A stretch of DNA of 64,000 nt from Streptomyces chattanoogensis (GTDB lineage Bacteria > Actinomycetota > Actinomycetes > Streptomycetales > Streptomycetaceae). The DNA lies in the NCBI RefSeq assembly GCF_001294335.1, contig NZ_LGKG01000013.1:186001-250000 (forward strand). The letters run 5' to 3'. Position 1 is the stretch's first letter. Each line of letters opens with the position of its first letter. The position numbers and the translations under genes were made by a program. Below, piece after piece: positions 33,901 through 44,086 of the stretch. The notes under the pieces were generated by a model, which was not told the DNA's origin, searched no databases, and saw only the letters and a list, made by a program, of their open reading frames with translations.

Positions 33901-35709
33901 ATGCCATCCACACCTCAACCGCGCCGACTGGCAAGACGCTTGACGGCCGGGGCCGCCGTACTGGCCGCCGCCGTCGGGGTCACCGCGACGGCCCTGCCCG
34001 CCGGGGCCGAGAGCGCGCCGCCGCGGACCGACCGGACGGTCGACGTACAGCTCCTCTCCTTCAACGACTTCCACGGCAACCTCGAGCCGCCGCAGGGCTC
34101 TTCCGGCACGGTCGAGGAGATACAGCCGGACGGCAGCAAGAAGAAGATCCCGGCCGGTGGTGTGGAGTACCTCGCCCAGTCGCTGCGCACGGCGCGCAAG
34201 GGTCACCCGTACTCCATCACCGCCGCGGCCGGCGACCTGGTCGGCGCCAGCCCGCTGCTCTCCGGGCTCTTCCACGACGAGCCGACCGTCGAGGCCATGA
34301 ACAAGCTGGGCCTGGACGTCACCTCCGTCGGCAACCATGAATTCGACGAGGGCAGGAAGGAGCTGACCCGGCTTCAGAAGGGTGGCTGTCATCCGAAGGA
34401 CGGCTGTTATGAGGACGGGAAGAAGTTCCGGGGCGCCGACTTCCCCTACCTCACGGCCAATGTCACGGACGAGAAGACCGGGAAGCCGCTGCTCAAGCCG
34501 TACTCCGTCTGGCAGCGCAAGGGCGTGAAGATCGGCTTCATCGGGGTGACGCTCGAAGGCACTCCGGACGTCGTCAGCGCCGACGGCGTCAAGGGCCTGA
34601 AGTTCCACGACGAGGTCGAGACGATCAACAAGTACGCCAAGGTGCTGAACAAGCAGGGCGTCAAGGCGATCGTCGCGCTGATCCACGAAGGCGGGCTGCC
34701 CGCGTCCACCTCGTACAACTACAACTGCGACAGCCCGGGGCCGGGCGACGGCATCTCCGGTCCGATCACCGATATCGCCAAGCACCTCACCCCGAAGGTC
34801 GACGCCCTGGTGACGGGCCACACCCACCAGGCCTACACCTGCACCATCCCGGACCCGTCGGGCAGGCCCCGCACGGTGACGTCCGCGGCCTCCTTCGGCA
34901 AGCTCTACACGGATACCACCCTCACCTACGACCGGCGCACCCACGACATCGTGCGGACCAGCGTCAAGGCGCCGGGCACGGCCAACCACGTCGTGAACCG
35001 CGAACAGCCCAAGGCCGCGGACATGACCTCCCTGATCGCCCGCTGGAACAAGCTCGCCGCGCCGGTCGCCAACCGCCCCGTCGGCCATATCTCCGCCGAT
35101 ATCGCCGGCCGCGGCGCCAACGCCCCCGAATCGCCCCTCGGCGACGTCATTACCGACGCCCAGCTCGAGGCCACCAAGGCCGCCGACAAGGGCGGCGCCG
35201 AGCTCGCGCTGATGAACCCCGGCGGCATCCGCTCCGACCTCGCCTACAAGGCGTCCGGCGGGGAGGGCGACGGGGTCGTCACCTACGGCGAGGCCTTCAC
35301 CGTCCAGCCGTTCACCAACATGATGAACGTCATCGACCTGACCGGCGCCCAGCTCCTGACCGCCCTCCAGCAGCAGGTCAGCGGCCCGAACGCGGCCGAC
35401 CCCAAGATCCTCCAGGTCTCCAAGGGTCTGACCTACACCCTGGACATGACGAAATCCGGCGCCGACCGCATCGTCAAGGACTCGGTCAAGCTGAACGGCG
35501 CCGCCATCGACCCGGCCAAGACCTACCGCGTCGCGATGAACGAGTTCCTGGCGGGTGGCGGCGACGGCTTCCCCGTCCTCAAGGAGGGCAAGAACAAGTA
35601 CGTCGGCGCGTCCGACCTGGACGCCCTCACCGCCTACCTCACCGCCCACTCCTCGGCATCCGGCCCGCTGGACCCGCCGAAGGCGGACCGGATCACGATC
35701 GTGAAGTAG
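33901..35709 (+). CDS. Secreted 5'-nucleotidase / bifunctional metallophosphatase (UshA-like)
   Basis: 602 residues. Sec signal peptide (RRLARRLTAGAAVLAAAVGV, cleaved near AGAES at residue 38). The metallophosphoesterase motifs are LLSFNDFHGNLEPP, AAGDLVGASPLLSG, SVGNHEFDEG, ALIHEGG and VTGHTHQAY. The C-terminal nucleotide-binding domain includes NPGGIRSDL and FTVQPFTNMMN. It releases phosphate from extracellular nucleotides. Streptomyces orthologues belong to the phosphate-starvation response, though the upstream DNA here shows no clear PHO box. GGAGGGGAA precedes the ATG. Confidence 0.94.
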   Translation: MPSTPQPRRLARRLTAGAAVLAAAVGVTATALPAGAESAPPRTDRTVDVQLLSFNDFHGNLEPPQGSSGTVEEIQPDGSKKKIPAGGVEYLAQSLRTARKGHPYSITAAAGDLVGASPLLSGLFHDEPTVEAMNKLGLDVTSVGNHEFDEGRKELTRLQKGGCHPKDGCYEDGKKFRGADFPYLTANVTDEKTGKPLLKPYSVWQRKGVKIGFIGVTLEGTPDVVSADGVKGLKFHDEVETINKYAKVLNKQGVKAIVALIHEGGLPASTSYNYNCDSPGPGDGISGPITDIAKHLTPKVDALVTGHTHQAYTCTIPDPSGRPRTVTSAASFGKLYTDTTLTYDRRTHDIVRTSVKAPGTANHVVNREQPKAADMTSLIARWNKLAAPVANRPVGHISADIAGRGANAPESPLGDVITDAQLEATKAADKGGAELALMNPGGIRSDLAYKASGGEGDGVVTYGEAFTVQPFTNMMNVIDLTGAQLLTALQQQVSGPNAADPKILQVSKGLTYTLDMTKSGADRIVKDSVKLNGAAIDPAKTYRVAMNEFLAGGGDGFPVLKEGKNKYVGASDLDALTAYLTAHSSASGPLDPPKADRITIVK

Positions 35710-35744
35710 GCCGCAGGTCTGCTCGCCGTCCGAGTCCGGGCAAT

Positions 35745-35793
35745 GACGACGCCCCCTGTCCGGCCCGTGCGGCCGTACAGGGGGCGTGTCGTT
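35745..35793. terminator. Bidirectional terminator after 5'-nucleotidase gene
   Basis: The ACGCCCCCTGT arm pairs with ACAGGGGGCGT; a nested CCGGCC/GGCCG hairpin forms the loop. It lies between convergent genes. Confidence 0.75.
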
Positions 35794-35807
35794 GCGTGGC
35801 GGGGCGC

Positions 35808-36608
35808 TCAGCCGCCGTACGGGTTCCCCTGCTGCGGGTAGCCGGGCTGCTGCGGCTGGCCGGGGGCCTGGGGGTAGCCGTAGCCGGGCTGGCCGGGCTG
35901 GGGCTGTCCGGGCTGCGGGTAACCCGGCTGCGGGGCCTGGCGGGGGTCCTGCGGCTGGTAGCCGGGCTGGGCCTGCGGCGCGCCCTGCGGCTGCTGCGGC
36001 GGGGCCTGCTGGTAGCCGGGCTGCTGCTGCGGGGCGGCCTGCTGGTAGCCCGGCTGCGGGGCCTGCTGCGGGTAGCCGGGCTGCGGGGCGCCCTGCGGCG
36101 GCTGCTGGGGCGCGTACCCCTGCTGCGGAACGGCCTGCTGCGGCGCGCCCATCGGCTGCTGCCCCGGCGCCATACCGGGCTGCCCCGGGAACTGCTGCGG
36201 CGCACCGCCGACCGTGGCCAGCACCTGCTCCAGCTCGGTGCGCCAGAGCCGGTGGACGTTCAGCCGGACCGGCGCCGCCTCGCCCGGGAGGGCCAGCTTG
36301 ACCGAGCTCCACAGCGGGTTCAGGTTCACGTCGGTGAAGGCGCCCTGAGCCTGGTCACGCGGGATCACATGGGTGATCTCCTGCGGGCGCTGGTTGAGCC
36401 GGTGCATCCGGTGCAGCACGATCGCCTGGTTGGTGACGGTGACGAAGTAGTACTTGACCAGCATCTGTCCGACGAAGCCCAGCGCCGCCATCAGCCACGG
36501 GGTGGGACCCGTGATCGACACGAACGTCGCCAGCGCCTGGTCCCCAGGATTCTGCTGGGCTATCGCCGCCGAGACCTGTTCCTTCATCGTGCTCTTGCGC
36601 ATTGCCAT
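35808..36608 (-). CDS. Membrane-associated protein with long Pro/Gln/Gly/Tyr-rich tail
   Basis: 266 residues, ATG at 36608. The N-terminal ~135 residues form a compact domain with one or two hydrophobic helices ([21 protein letters not shown]) and conserved basic/aromatic strands ([26 protein letters not shown]). From about residue 138 to the end the sequence is a low-complexity array of [12 protein letters not shown] and PQGAPQ units. Such tails drive phase separation or wall contact in some actinobacterial proteins, but no role is known here. SCO-type orthologues sit beside the 5'-nucleotidase. Confidence 0.72.
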   Translation of the reverse strand: MAMRKSTMKEQVSAAIAQQNPGDQALATFVSITGPTPWLMAALGFVGQMLVKYYFVTVTNQAIVLHRMHRLNQRPQEITHVIPRDQAQGAFTDVNLNPLWSSVKLALPGEAAPVRLNVHRLWRTELEQVLATVGGAPQQFPGQPGMAPGQQPMGAPQQAVPQQGYAPQQPPQGAPQPGYPQQAPQPGYQQAAPQQQPGYQQAPPQQPQGAPQAQPGYQPQDPRQAPQPGYPQPGQPQPGQPGYGYPQAPGQPQQPGYPQQGNPYGG

Positions 36609-36741
36609 AGCGGCTGTTCCCCAATTCCGTGACAGTGGACCGCCCAGCGTATCCACAAGACCTGTGGCCCCCATGGTGGCGTTGGGCACCGGCCCCCCGC
36701 CGCCTCCCGGGAAACCCGGCACATACTCTCCGCAAACGGCC

Positions 36742-37722
36742 TCAACCCGCGCCGAACCATCGCTCCGCCAGCGCCTCCAGCGTCGGCTGCGGCGGGGCGG
36801 GCAGCTCCCGCAGGTACCAGGGGAGGTCGGCGTAGACATGCAGCAGGGTGTGGGCGAGGAGTTCGCGGGCGTCGAAGCTGTGGCCGTATGCGCGCAGGAC
36901 GCGGGCCAGGAGGCGGGGGTCGCCGCGGGAGACGAAGAGGCCGACGGCGACGAAGTCGTAGGCGCGGTGGCCGATCATGGCGGGTTCGAAGTCGAGGAGG
37001 CCGGTCAGCCGCCAGTCGTCCGAAGCGTCGATGAGCAGGTGCTCGCGCATGAACTCGGTGTGGAGCAGCACCCCGGTCCCCCCGGCCCCGTCGGCGGGCA
37101 GGGGTACGGAGTTGAGGAAACCGGGGATCTGCTCCAGCCAGGGCTCGGGCAGGCCGCGGTCGCGCTGGCGGTCCACGGCCGAGGCGCGCTGGGTGTCGAG
37201 GAAGGCGTTCCAGTCGCCGGGACCCAGGACATCGGCGAGCGGGGCCGGGTCCAGGGCGTGCAGTGCGGCGAGCGTCTCGCCGGCCTCGGTGGCGATACGG
37301 TCCTGCTCGGCGCGGGGGATACGGGGCCAGGTGACGGCCAGGTCGCTGCCGCGCAGCCGGGACATCAGGACGTAGCGCCAGCCGTTCCCGCACTCGCCGG
37401 CGTCGTGGACGTACGGGGTGGGGACGGGGAGGCGGCCCTGGAGATGGGCGAGGACCCGGGCCTCGGCGAGGCCGTCGGCGGCGCTCGCGGCCGGGAAGAG
37501 TTTGAGGACGTAGCGGTCGCCCACGGAATAGACCGGCTGGGAGCCGGCGGGATAGCGGGTCAGGGTGGCATTCCGCAGTCCGAGCCGGTCGCAGAGGGCG
37601 GCGGCGCCCGGCCGCATCACCGTTTCGTCGGGGACCACCGCGTCCCACTCGTCGTCCGTGTCCACGCTAGGCAGCAGAGGCAGCATGCGCGGACGGTAGG
37701 GCGGGAGGGGCGGGCGCATCAA
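36742..37722 (-). CDS. Aminoglycoside-phosphotransferase-fold kinase
   Basis: 326 residues of the APH/choline-kinase fold. The ATP lysine sits in [10 protein letters not shown]; the Brenner-type loop reads [12 protein letters not shown], where the usual HxD is H-T-E, so Glu stands at the catalytic-base position; and the metal Asp is in [17 protein letters not shown]. The H-T-E variant appears in a subgroup of Streptomyces relatives as I recall, so it may still be active. Small-molecule substrate unknown. Confidence 0.8.
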   Translation of the reverse strand: MMRPPLPPYRPRMLPLLPSVDTDDEWDAVVPDETVMRPGAAALCDRLGLRNATLTRYPAGSQPVYSVGDRYVLKLFPAASAADGLAEARVLAHLQGRLPVPTPYVHDAGECGNGWRYVLMSRLRGSDLAVTWPRIPRAEQDRIATEAGETLAALHALDPAPLADVLGPGDWNAFLDTQRASAVDRQRDRGLPEPWLEQIPGFLNSVPLPADGAGGTGVLLHTEFMREHLLIDASDDWRLTGLLDFEPAMIGHRAYDFVAVGLFVSRGDPRLLARVLRAYGHSFDARELLAHTLLHVYADLPWYLRELPAPPQPTLEALAERWFGAG

Positions 37723-37862
37723 AGGGTTTTCGGGCGGCCGTCAGGGGCGGTACGGCCCCAAGCGGCCGAGTGCCAGGGGGACATGGCCCTCCGCCGCACG
37801 GTGGAGGCGATGCCGCCGGTGGGACGACGCCCAGGGCCCGCCCGAGTTCGTAGCGTGCAGGC

Positions 37863-38411
37863 ATGACTCCTGCGAGAAGTGCCACCGCGGTGCGCATCGG
37901 CCGGCCACCGCTCCGACGGCGCACGGAATTCTGGGCGTACGCCGCCTTCGGCTGGCTGACGGCGTCCTTCGTCTGGCATGTGGGGATGGGGGTCGACTAC
38001 CGGTCGTCCATGGGGGACGGCAAGGGCGCTCCGGCCTGGGTGTTCCTCGCGTACGACGGGCTGGTCGCCGTCATGTCCGCGGTCGGCGCCGCGCTCGCCC
38101 TGGCGACGGTACGGCCATGGGGCGGGCGCCTCCCGGTGTGGCTGGTGCGGCTGCCGCTGTGGTGCGGGGCGGTGCTCCTGGTCGTACGGGGAGTGCCGGG
38201 ACTCGTCGAGAACATCACGACGGCCACCGGGCTCACCCCGTACGGCCTGCTGGGGCTGGCGCACGAGCCGGTCGATCGCGCGTCCGGGGAATTCTGGACG
38301 TCGATGGCGATCAATACGTACTTCTTCGTGGGGGCGGTGGTGCTGCTGCCGCTCGTCGTGCTGCACGGGCGGCAGCGCCGTCACCCCGGTCAGGAGAAGT
38401 CGGCTGCGTGA
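37863..38411 (+). CDS. DUF3995-like membrane protein
   Basis: 182 residues with four hydrophobic helices: FWAYAAFGWLTASFVWHVG, a second around AVMSAVGAALALATV, a third WLVRLPLWCGAVLLVV, and a last INTYFFVGAVVLLPLVVL. Function unknown. It overlaps the convergent NmrA-like gene at its 3' end by 22 bp. ATG at 37863. Confidence 0.72.
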   Translation: MTPARSATAVRIGRPPLRRRTEFWAYAAFGWLTASFVWHVGMGVDYRSSMGDGKGAPAWVFLAYDGLVAVMSAVGAALALATVRPWGGRLPVWLVRLPLWCGAVLLVVRGVPGLVENITTATGLTPYGLLGLAHEPVDRASGEFWTSMAINTYFFVGAVVLLPLVVLHGRQRRHPGQEKSAA

Positions 38412-39244
38412 TCCCGGGCCCACTCGGCGAACGTCCGGGCCGGGCGGCCGGTGACCCGCTCGACGGCGTCCGAGACGGCCGGCGCGGTGCCGACCGTCCC
38501 GCCGAACATCCGGACCAGCTCCAGCGCGGCCTCCTTGGGGAAGTGCGGCCCGGACATCGCCTCGGCCGCCGCCTCCTCGGTGATCTGCTCGACCCGGGTC
38601 TCGCGCCCCACGGCCCCGCCGATCGCGGCGACCCGCTGGGCGACGGTCAGCACCTCCGGACCGGTGACGGTATAGATCTGGCCCTGATGCGCGCCGCTGC
38701 GGTCGAGCAGCGCGACGGCGGCGACCTCCGCGAGGTCGGCCTCATGGACGGGGACGCCCTGGGCACCCGGGTGCGCATCGCGGACCACACCGGACTCGCG
38801 GATCGACGCGGACCAGGCGAGCGCATTCGTGGCGTAGTCGCCACCGCGGACAAAGGTCCACTCCAGGCCGGAGTCGCGCACCGCGCGCTCCAGGGCCGCG
38901 TGCATCCGGGCGATGAAGTTCGTCTCGTCGGCGGGCGTACCGGTCACCGCTATCGAGGAGTTGAGGACGACACGGCGGACGCCGGCCTTCACCGCGGCGT
39001 CCAGCACCGCGCCGGCCGCCTCCTGGCCGCCCGCGGCGAGATTGAGGAACAGGGCGTCGGCGCCGGCCAGCAGCGGTTCGAGGCCCGCCGCGTCGGTGAG
39101 GTCCGCGCGGACCGTCTCGGCCTCGGGCGGCAGTCCGGCGCGGGCCGGGTCGCGAGTCAGCGCACGGACGGCCACGCCGTCCTCGAGCAGCCGGCCGACA
39201 AGTCGGCGGCCGATGTTGCCGGTTGCTCCGGTTACGACGATCAT
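38390..39244 (-). CDS. NmrA-type NAD(P)-binding protein
   Basis: 284-residue atypical short-chain dehydrogenase. The dinucleotide motif GATGNIG is at residues 6-12, followed by RALTRDPARAGLP (NADP-preferring Arg), an NSSIAV strand and a C-terminal TYTVTGPEVLT-like region (GQIYTVTGPEVLTVAQ). No YxxxK dyad is evident, so it may be a redox sensor or quinone-reductase-like enzyme. ATG at 39244 with GGGGTTT just upstream. Confidence 0.85.
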   Translation of the reverse strand: MIVVTGATGNIGRRLVGRLLEDGVAVRALTRDPARAGLPPEAETVRADLTDAAGLEPLLAGADALFLNLAAGGQEAAGAVLDAAVKAGVRRVVLNSSIAVTGTPADETNFIARMHAALERAVRDSGLEWTFVRGGDYATNALAWSASIRESGVVRDAHPGAQGVPVHEADLAEVAAVALLDRSGAHQGQIYTVTGPEVLTVAQRVAAIGGAVGRETRVEQITEEAAAEAMSGPHFPKEAALELVRMFGGTVGTAPAVSDAVERVTGRPARTFAEWARDHAADFS

Positions 39245-39442
39245 GGAAACCCCTTTGTCGCCAAGCGGTGGTCGTCAGCGCAACGCCTGGACGGCGTCAC
39301 TTGTTCCTGTCGTACGGCGCCGGTTCGGACCACCTCAACGGCGTGACAAATTTGCGCCAAGCCCGCGGAGCAACTTTCGCGTACGTCACATACTGCCGGT
39401 AGGAGTTGCGGACAAGGGTTCCGCTCGTGGTGAGATGTTCGG

Positions 39443-40774
39443 ATGCGAACCCCCACACGCATACCTTCACCCTCGCCCTCGCCTTCCCCGTCGCCCTCGC
39501 CCGGCGACACCCGTGAGATGGAAAAGATCAACCCTTACGCGGACCTCGCCGCCCTCGCCGACCCCGAGCCGGAACCGGAGCCGGAGCCCCAGCCGGAATT
39601 CGGGCCGATTCGCCGCACCTACCTCAACGAACGTGACGACAGCGACGATCCCCTGGGGCTCGGACTGCGTTCGGACGACGAGGACGAGCAGTGGACGCCG
39701 CCGAACCACCGCCGCAGAAAGCGCGGAATCAGCCGCTTCGCCGCCGTCCCGATCACCGTGAAGCTGCTGGTGGCCGCGGTCGTGTGCACGGCGTTCCTGG
39801 CCCTCTTCGACCGGTTCGCGGTGCTCTACGCGCAGAACAAGACCCAGGAGAAGCTGAAGGACGCACTGCATCTGACGGCCGCTCCGGAAGTCGAGATCCA
39901 GGGCTTCCCCTTCCTCACCCAGGTCCTGGACAAGCACCTCGACCGCGTGGACGTCACCATTCCCGACCTGGCCGCCGACCGGGTCTCGCTGGCGAAGTTC
40001 ACGGCGACCGCGGACGACATCCGGATCGACGGCGATCTGCCCACCTCCATCAAGGGCGCCACGATCGGCCGTATGCACGGCAGCGTGCTGCTCGCCTTCG
40101 ACGACATGAACCGCGAACTGGGCGCCTCGCAGGTGAAGTTCAGCGAGATGGGGCGCGACACGGTCCGGGCCGACGGGCAGCTGCCGATCGCCGGCCACCG
40201 CCTGCGCGTGCGGGCCGAGGCGCGGATCCGGCGGGCCGGAGACCGGGGGATCTCCACCGACATCAGCCGGATGCGCCTCGACATCGGCGATGTCGCCGTC
40301 TACCGCCCGGGCACCGGCAAGGAGGAGGGCCTCCGGCTGACCCGCAAGGCCGCCACCCAGCTCAGCCGCGAGGCCGCCAAGGCCAAGGCGATGCTGGGCA
40401 TTCCAGCGATCGCACAGCGCATCGGCATTCCCCAGGCGTATATCGACCTGGCGCTGCACGACGAGGAAAAGCTGCACGAGCTGACCGGTTCGCCGCGCTT
40501 CATCGAGAAGCTGATGAAGGTCAATCTGGTGGATGTGGTGGTGGACCACCCCTGGCTGCTGGAGAAGGTCGGCATCGACCCGAAGATTCTCGGCACCCTG
40601 ACCGGACTGACCAAGCCCCAGCTCGCCGACCAGCTCTCGCTGTCCTTCCAACTGCCCAAGACACCCGGCGACATCCGGCTGCGCAACATCTCCGTCGAGG
40701 AGGACGGGATCCGCGCCGATCTGGCGGGGGCGAACCTGCCGTTCGGGGATGCGGCCAAGAAGGGCCGGAGGTAG
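39443..40774 (+). CDS. LmeA-like DUF2993 lipid-binding membrane protein
   Basis: 443 residues. The N-terminus is repetitive (Ser-Pro dipeptides, then Glu-Pro dipeptides), followed by an acidic linker, one transmembrane helix (VKLLVAAVVCTAFLALFD, about 105-122) and an extracellular DUF2993 domain (APEVEIQGFPFLTQVLDKH ... DIGDVAVYRPG). LmeA proteins bind phosphatidylinositol lipids in the mycobacterial envelope. ATG at 39443; an in-frame ATG at 39518 would skip the Ser-Pro repeat. A shorter paralogue lies at 55480. Confidence 0.82.
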   Translation: MRTPTRIPSPSPSPSPSPSPGDTREMEKINPYADLAALADPEPEPEPEPQPEFGPIRRTYLNERDDSDDPLGLGLRSDDEDEQWTPPNHRRRKRGISRFAAVPITVKLLVAAVVCTAFLALFDRFAVLYAQNKTQEKLKDALHLTAAPEVEIQGFPFLTQVLDKHLDRVDVTIPDLAADRVSLAKFTATADDIRIDGDLPTSIKGATIGRMHGSVLLAFDDMNRELGASQVKFSEMGRDTVRADGQLPIAGHRLRVRAEARIRRAGDRGISTDISRMRLDIGDVAVYRPGTGKEEGLRLTRKAATQLSREAAKAKAMLGIPAIAQRIGIPQAYIDLALHDEEKLHELTGSPRFIEKLMKVNLVDVVVDHPWLLEKVGIDPKILGTLTGLTKPQLADQLSLSFQLPKTPGDIRLRNISVEEDGIRADLAGANLPFGDAAKKGRR

Positions 40775-40783
40775 CGGACCCGG

Positions 40784-42172
40784 CTACCGGGGCATCTCCG
40801 GCGGCGGCGTCGCCGCGCCGGGCAGGGTCAGCACCGCCTCCGTACCGCCGAGGTCGGCGGACCGCAGCCGTACCGCACCGCCGGCCTGCTCCGCCGTACG
40901 CGCCACGATCGACAGGCCCAGCCCGCTGCCGGGGAGGCTGCGTGCGGACGGGGAGCGCCAGAACCGTTCGAAGACATGTGGGAGTTCGTCCTGGGGGATC
41001 CCGGGGCCGTGGTCCCGTACGGTCAGTTCACCGCCGGCCAGCCGGACCTCGACGGAGCCGCCGGGCGGGCTGAACTTCACCGCGTTGTCGAGGAGGTTGA
41101 CCACCGCCCGCTCCAGTCCGGCGGGCTCGGCCCGTACGTACCAGGGGTCGAGGTCCGCGGTGATGCTCAGGGACGGGCCGCGCAGCCGGGCGCGCTCCAG
41201 CGCCGAGCCGACGATGTCGTGCAGGGCGACGACCTCGACGGCGGCCGGGCCGCGCTCCGGCCGGGACAGCTCCTGGAGGTCGCCGATCAGCGCCGCCAGC
41301 TCTCCCATCTGCGCCTTCACCGACACCAGCAGCGCCTCCTTGTCGGCGGCCGGGATCGGGCGGCCGGACTGCTCGCTGCGCACCAGCAGATCGATGTTGG
41401 TGCGGAGCGACGTCAGCGGCGTCCGCAGCTCATGGCCCGCGTCCGCGATCAGCTGCTGCTGGAGGTCGCGGGAGGCGGCCAGTGCGGCGGTCATGGAGTT
41501 GAAGGAGCGCGACAGACGCGCGATCTCGTCCTCGCCGTCCACCGGGATGCGGGTGGTCAGGTCCTCGGTACGGGCGATGTGCTCGACGGCGTCGGTGAGC
41601 CGGTCGACGGGTTCCAGTCCGGCGCGGGCGACCCAGAGTCCGGCGGTCGCGGCGCCGAGCACCCCGACTCCGGCGACGAGCAGGAGGACCAGGGCGAGCT
41701 GGTTGAGGGGCTGGGTGACCTGGTCCATGGGGGTGGCGATGGAGATGGCCAGCCGGTTGCCGTCGGTGTCCTGGGCGCTCCTGTCGTAGACCCGCATCTC
41801 GGTGCCGTTCTCGGCCCGGACGGTGCGCACACTGCTGGTCGGCTGCCGCTCGGCCACCAGTACGTCCGCCCGCTGGACCGGGATCCTGGGCTTGTCCGGG
41901 TCGTGGCAGACCGCGCCGGTCGCCGTGATCAGCCGGATGGTGTACGGCGTGGGGGCGTAGGACTGGGGCTGACCCTGGCAGTACGCGTAGAGCTTCGCGA
42001 CATTCGCCTCGTCCGTGACCGAGCTGAGGGTGTCGTCCAGCTGCCCCGTGAGCCGGTCCCGGGTGATCACCCAGCACGCCGCGGCCGAGACGGCCACCGC
42101 CACCGCCACCGCCAGCCCCACCAGCATCGCCAGCCGCGACCGCAGCGGCAGCCGGCTGTACCAGCGCGTCAT
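40784..42172 (-). CDS. Sensor histidine kinase (MprB-like)
   Basis: 462 residues. TM1 is near residues 15-37 and TM2 near 163-185, with a ~125-residue extracellular sensor between them. HAMP follows, then HisKA ([21 protein letters not shown]) and HATPase ([28 protein letters not shown]). It overlaps the response-regulator stop by ATGA, so the two are translated together. Position beside an HtrA-type protease and glnR matches the S. coelicolor SCO4155/SCO4156 pair, from memory. Likely envelope-stress sensing. Confidence 0.93.
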   Translation of the reverse strand: MTRWYSRLPLRSRLAMLVGLAVAVAVAVSAAACWVITRDRLTGQLDDTLSSVTDEANVAKLYAYCQGQPQSYAPTPYTIRLITATGAVCHDPDKPRIPVQRADVLVAERQPTSSVRTVRAENGTEMRVYDRSAQDTDGNRLAISIATPMDQVTQPLNQLALVLLLVAGVGVLGAATAGLWVARAGLEPVDRLTDAVEHIARTEDLTTRIPVDGEDEIARLSRSFNSMTAALAASRDLQQQLIADAGHELRTPLTSLRTNIDLLVRSEQSGRPIPAADKEALLVSVKAQMGELAALIGDLQELSRPERGPAAVEVVALHDIVGSALERARLRGPSLSITADLDPWYVRAEPAGLERAVVNLLDNAVKFSPPGGSVEVRLAGGELTVRDHGPGIPQDELPHVFERFWRSPSARSLPGSGLGLSIVARTAEQAGGAVRLRSADLGGTEAVLTLPGAATPPPEMPR

Positions 42173-42906
42173 TCCGCGCCGCCCTCCGCCCGCAGGACAT
42201 AGCCGACCCCGCGCACCGTGTGCACCAGCCGCGGCTCCCCGCCCGCCTCCGTCTTGCGGCGCAGGTACATCACATACACATCGAGCGAGTTGGAGGTGGG
42301 CTCGAAGTCGAAGCCCCAGACGGCCTTGAGGATCTGCTCGCGGGTGAGGACCTGCCGCGGATGCGCCAGGAACATCTCCAGCAGGGTGAATTCGGTACGG
42401 GTCAGCTCGACCGGGCGGCCGCCCCGGGTCACCTCACGCGTCGCCAGGTCCATCCGCAGATCGGCGAAGGCCAGTGTCTCGCCCTCGTCGGGCCGCGCAC
42501 CGGCCGCCGTCGCGTACGAGCTGCGCCGCAGCAGCGCGCGGATCCGGGCCAGCAGCTCGTCCAGCTCGAACGGCTTGACCAGGTAGTCGTCGGCCCCGGC
42601 GTCCAGGCCGGTGACCCGGTCGCCGACGGTGTCGCGCGCGGTCAGCATCAGGATCGGTACGGTCACCCCGCTCGCCCGCAGCCGCCGGGCGGCGGTCAGC
42701 CCGTCCATCCGGGGCATCAGCACATCCAGCACGATCAGTTCGGGGCCGTAGGCGGCGACCTTCTCCACCGCTTCCAGACCGTCGGCCGCCAGCTCCGTCG
42801 TATAGCCCTCGAAGGCCAGCGAGCGCTGCAGCGCCTCGCGGACGGCCGGCTCGTCGTCGACGATCAGGATGCGGGCGGGCTGATCACCGTGCTCGGCGGG
42901 GCTCAT
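42169..42906 (-). CDS. OmpR-family response regulator (MprA-like)
   Basis: 245 residues. Receiver domain with phospho-acceptor D61 ([13 protein letters not shown]), acidic pair DD near residue 17 and K of [20 protein letters not shown]. The C-terminal winged helix ends [28 protein letters not shown]...VRGVGYVLR. First gene of the regulator-kinase unit. A hairpin (42937-42965) separates it from the upstream protease gene. Candidate target repeats lie upstream of the protease. Confidence 0.94.
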   Translation of the reverse strand: MSPAEHGDQPARILIVDDEPAVREALQRSLAFEGYTTELAADGLEAVEKVAAYGPELIVLDVLMPRMDGLTAARRLRASGVTVPILMLTARDTVGDRVTGLDAGADDYLVKPFELDELLARIRALLRRSSYATAAGARPDEGETLAFADLRMDLATREVTRGGRPVELTRTEFTLLEMFLAHPRQVLTREQILKAVWGFDFEPTSNSLDVYVMYLRRKTEAGGEPRLVHTVRGVGYVLRAEGGAE

Positions 42907-42936
42907 GTGCGTGGTTACCTCGGGTGGAAGGGGGTA

Positions 42937-42965
42937 CCTCCCATGCCCTTAAGGCACGGGGGAGG
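42937..42965 (-). terminator. Hairpin between protease and response-regulator genes
   Basis: CCTCCC-TGCC pairs with GGCA-GGGAGG around CTTAA, with small mismatches. The motif CCATGCCCTTAAGGCACGGG resembles a palindrome I associate with many Streptomyces intergenic regions. Possible terminator or mRNA processing point. Confidence 0.5.
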
Positions 42966-43012
42966 AACGGACGGCTGTCTCCAGCCTTGCACGGGGTGAC
43001 CCCGGAGAGCCG

Positions 43013-44086
43013 TCAGACTCCGGTGTTGCTGCCGCCGCTCCCGCCGTCCCGCAGCGAGTCGAGGTCGGCCTTGACGGTGTTGACCGGTATGGCGAATCCG
43101 AGACCGACACTGCCCGCCGCGCCGCCCGACGCGCTGCTCGAGGCCGAACTCGGCGAGTACATCGCGGAGTTGATGCCGATGATCTGCCCCTGCAGATTGA
43201 TCAGGGCGCCACCGGAGTTGCCCGGATTGAGCGAGGCGTCGGTCTGGATGGCCTTGTACGAGGTCTTCGACGAGCCGGTGTCGCCGTTGTACTCGTTGCC
43301 GCCGAACTCGAACGGCCAGCCGCCCCGCGGGTCCTGGCGGCCCTGGCTCTCCTCCTTGGGGACGGTCACATCCCGGTTGAGCGCGGAGACGATACCGCTG
43401 GTCACGGACCCGGTGAGCCCTTCCGGGGACCCGATCGCCACGACCGGGTCACCGACCGCGATCCTGTCGGAGTCACCGAGCGAGGCGGCGGTCAGGCCCT
43501 TGGCCCCGCGCACCTTGATCAGCGCCAGGTCCTTGTCGGGGTCGGTGCCGACGACCTTGGCGGTCTTCCGGCTGCCGTCGCTGAAGGTGACGCTCACCGT
43601 GTCCGCACCGGACAGCACATGGTTGTTGGTGACGATCTCACCGTCGCCGGTGATCACGACACCGGACCCGGTGGACACCCCGGTCGCGGTCCGCGCCTTG
43701 ATCTCCACGATCGCCGGGCTGACCGCCTTGGCCACTGCCGAGACCCCGCTGCCGCTCTTCTGGCCCGCGTTGACGAGTGGCGTGGCGGCGCCGCTCTGGT
43801 TCTGCCGGGCGGTCGCACCGGCGATCAGCGCCGCGCTGCCGCCCCCGATGAGGCCGGAGACGAGCGCCACCGCCGCGATCAGCGCGACCGGCCGGCGCAC
43901 CTTCCGCCGCGGCTCTGCGGGCACGGGGCCGGGCGCGGGTCCGGGCGCGTACGGGGGCGGCGGCGGAACCGCCCGTCCGAAGCCGGTGCCGTGCTCGGTG
44001 CCGTTTTCGCTGCCGTTTTCGCTGCCGTATGCGTACGGCCGGTCCTGTGGCATCTCATCGCCGCTTCGGCGGTAGCTGTCGGTCAT
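43013..44086 (-). CDS. HtrA-like membrane-anchored trypsin-type protease without PDZ domain
   Basis: 357 residues. A cytoplasmic Pro-rich N-terminus containing a GSENGSENG repeat is followed by one transmembrane helix (VALIAAVALVSGLIGGGSAA, about 67-86) and an extracellular trypsin domain. Catalytic triad: H156 (TNNHVLSG), D186 (DPDKDLALI) and S291 (NPGNSGGAL). The protein ends ~50 residues after the protease fold, so the usual PDZ domain is absent. Only one ATG fits (44086), and it overlaps the stop of an inserted tnpB as ATGA. Located upstream of an MprAB-like system, as in pepD loci. Confidence 0.9.
   Translation of the reverse strand: MTDSYRRSGDEMPQDRPYAYGSENGSENGTEHGTGFGRAVPPPPPYAPGPAPGPVPAEPRRKVRRPVALIAAVALVSGLIGGGSAALIAGATARQNQSGAATPLVNAGQKSGSGVSAVAKAVSPAIVEIKARTATGVSTGSGVVITGDGEIVTNNHVLSGADTVSVTFSDGSRKTAKVVGTDPDKDLALIKVRGAKGLTAASLGDSDRIAVGDPVVAIGSPEGLTGSVTSGIVSALNRDVTVPKEESQGRQDPRGGWPFEFGGNEYNGDTGSSKTSYKAIQTDASLNPGNSGGALINLQGQIIGINSAMYSPSSASSSASGGAAGSVGLGFAIPVNTVKADLDSLRDGGSGGSNTGV

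Noticed and set aside
35808..36200. Tandem repeats in the 3' part of the Pro/Gln-rich gene as a non-coding array
   Set aside because: The repeats keep frame and encode PGYPQQ-type units, so they are protein repeats.
33877..36312. 811-codon minus-strand frame opposite the 5'-nucleotidase
   Set aside because: Antisense to a gene with complete catalytic motifs; its start region lies in the antisense of a repeat-rich protein.
39461..39590. Ser-Pro and Glu-Pro runs as a CRISPR or mobile repeat
   Set aside because: They are codon-level dipeptide repeats within the N-terminus of the LmeA-like protein, without spacers.
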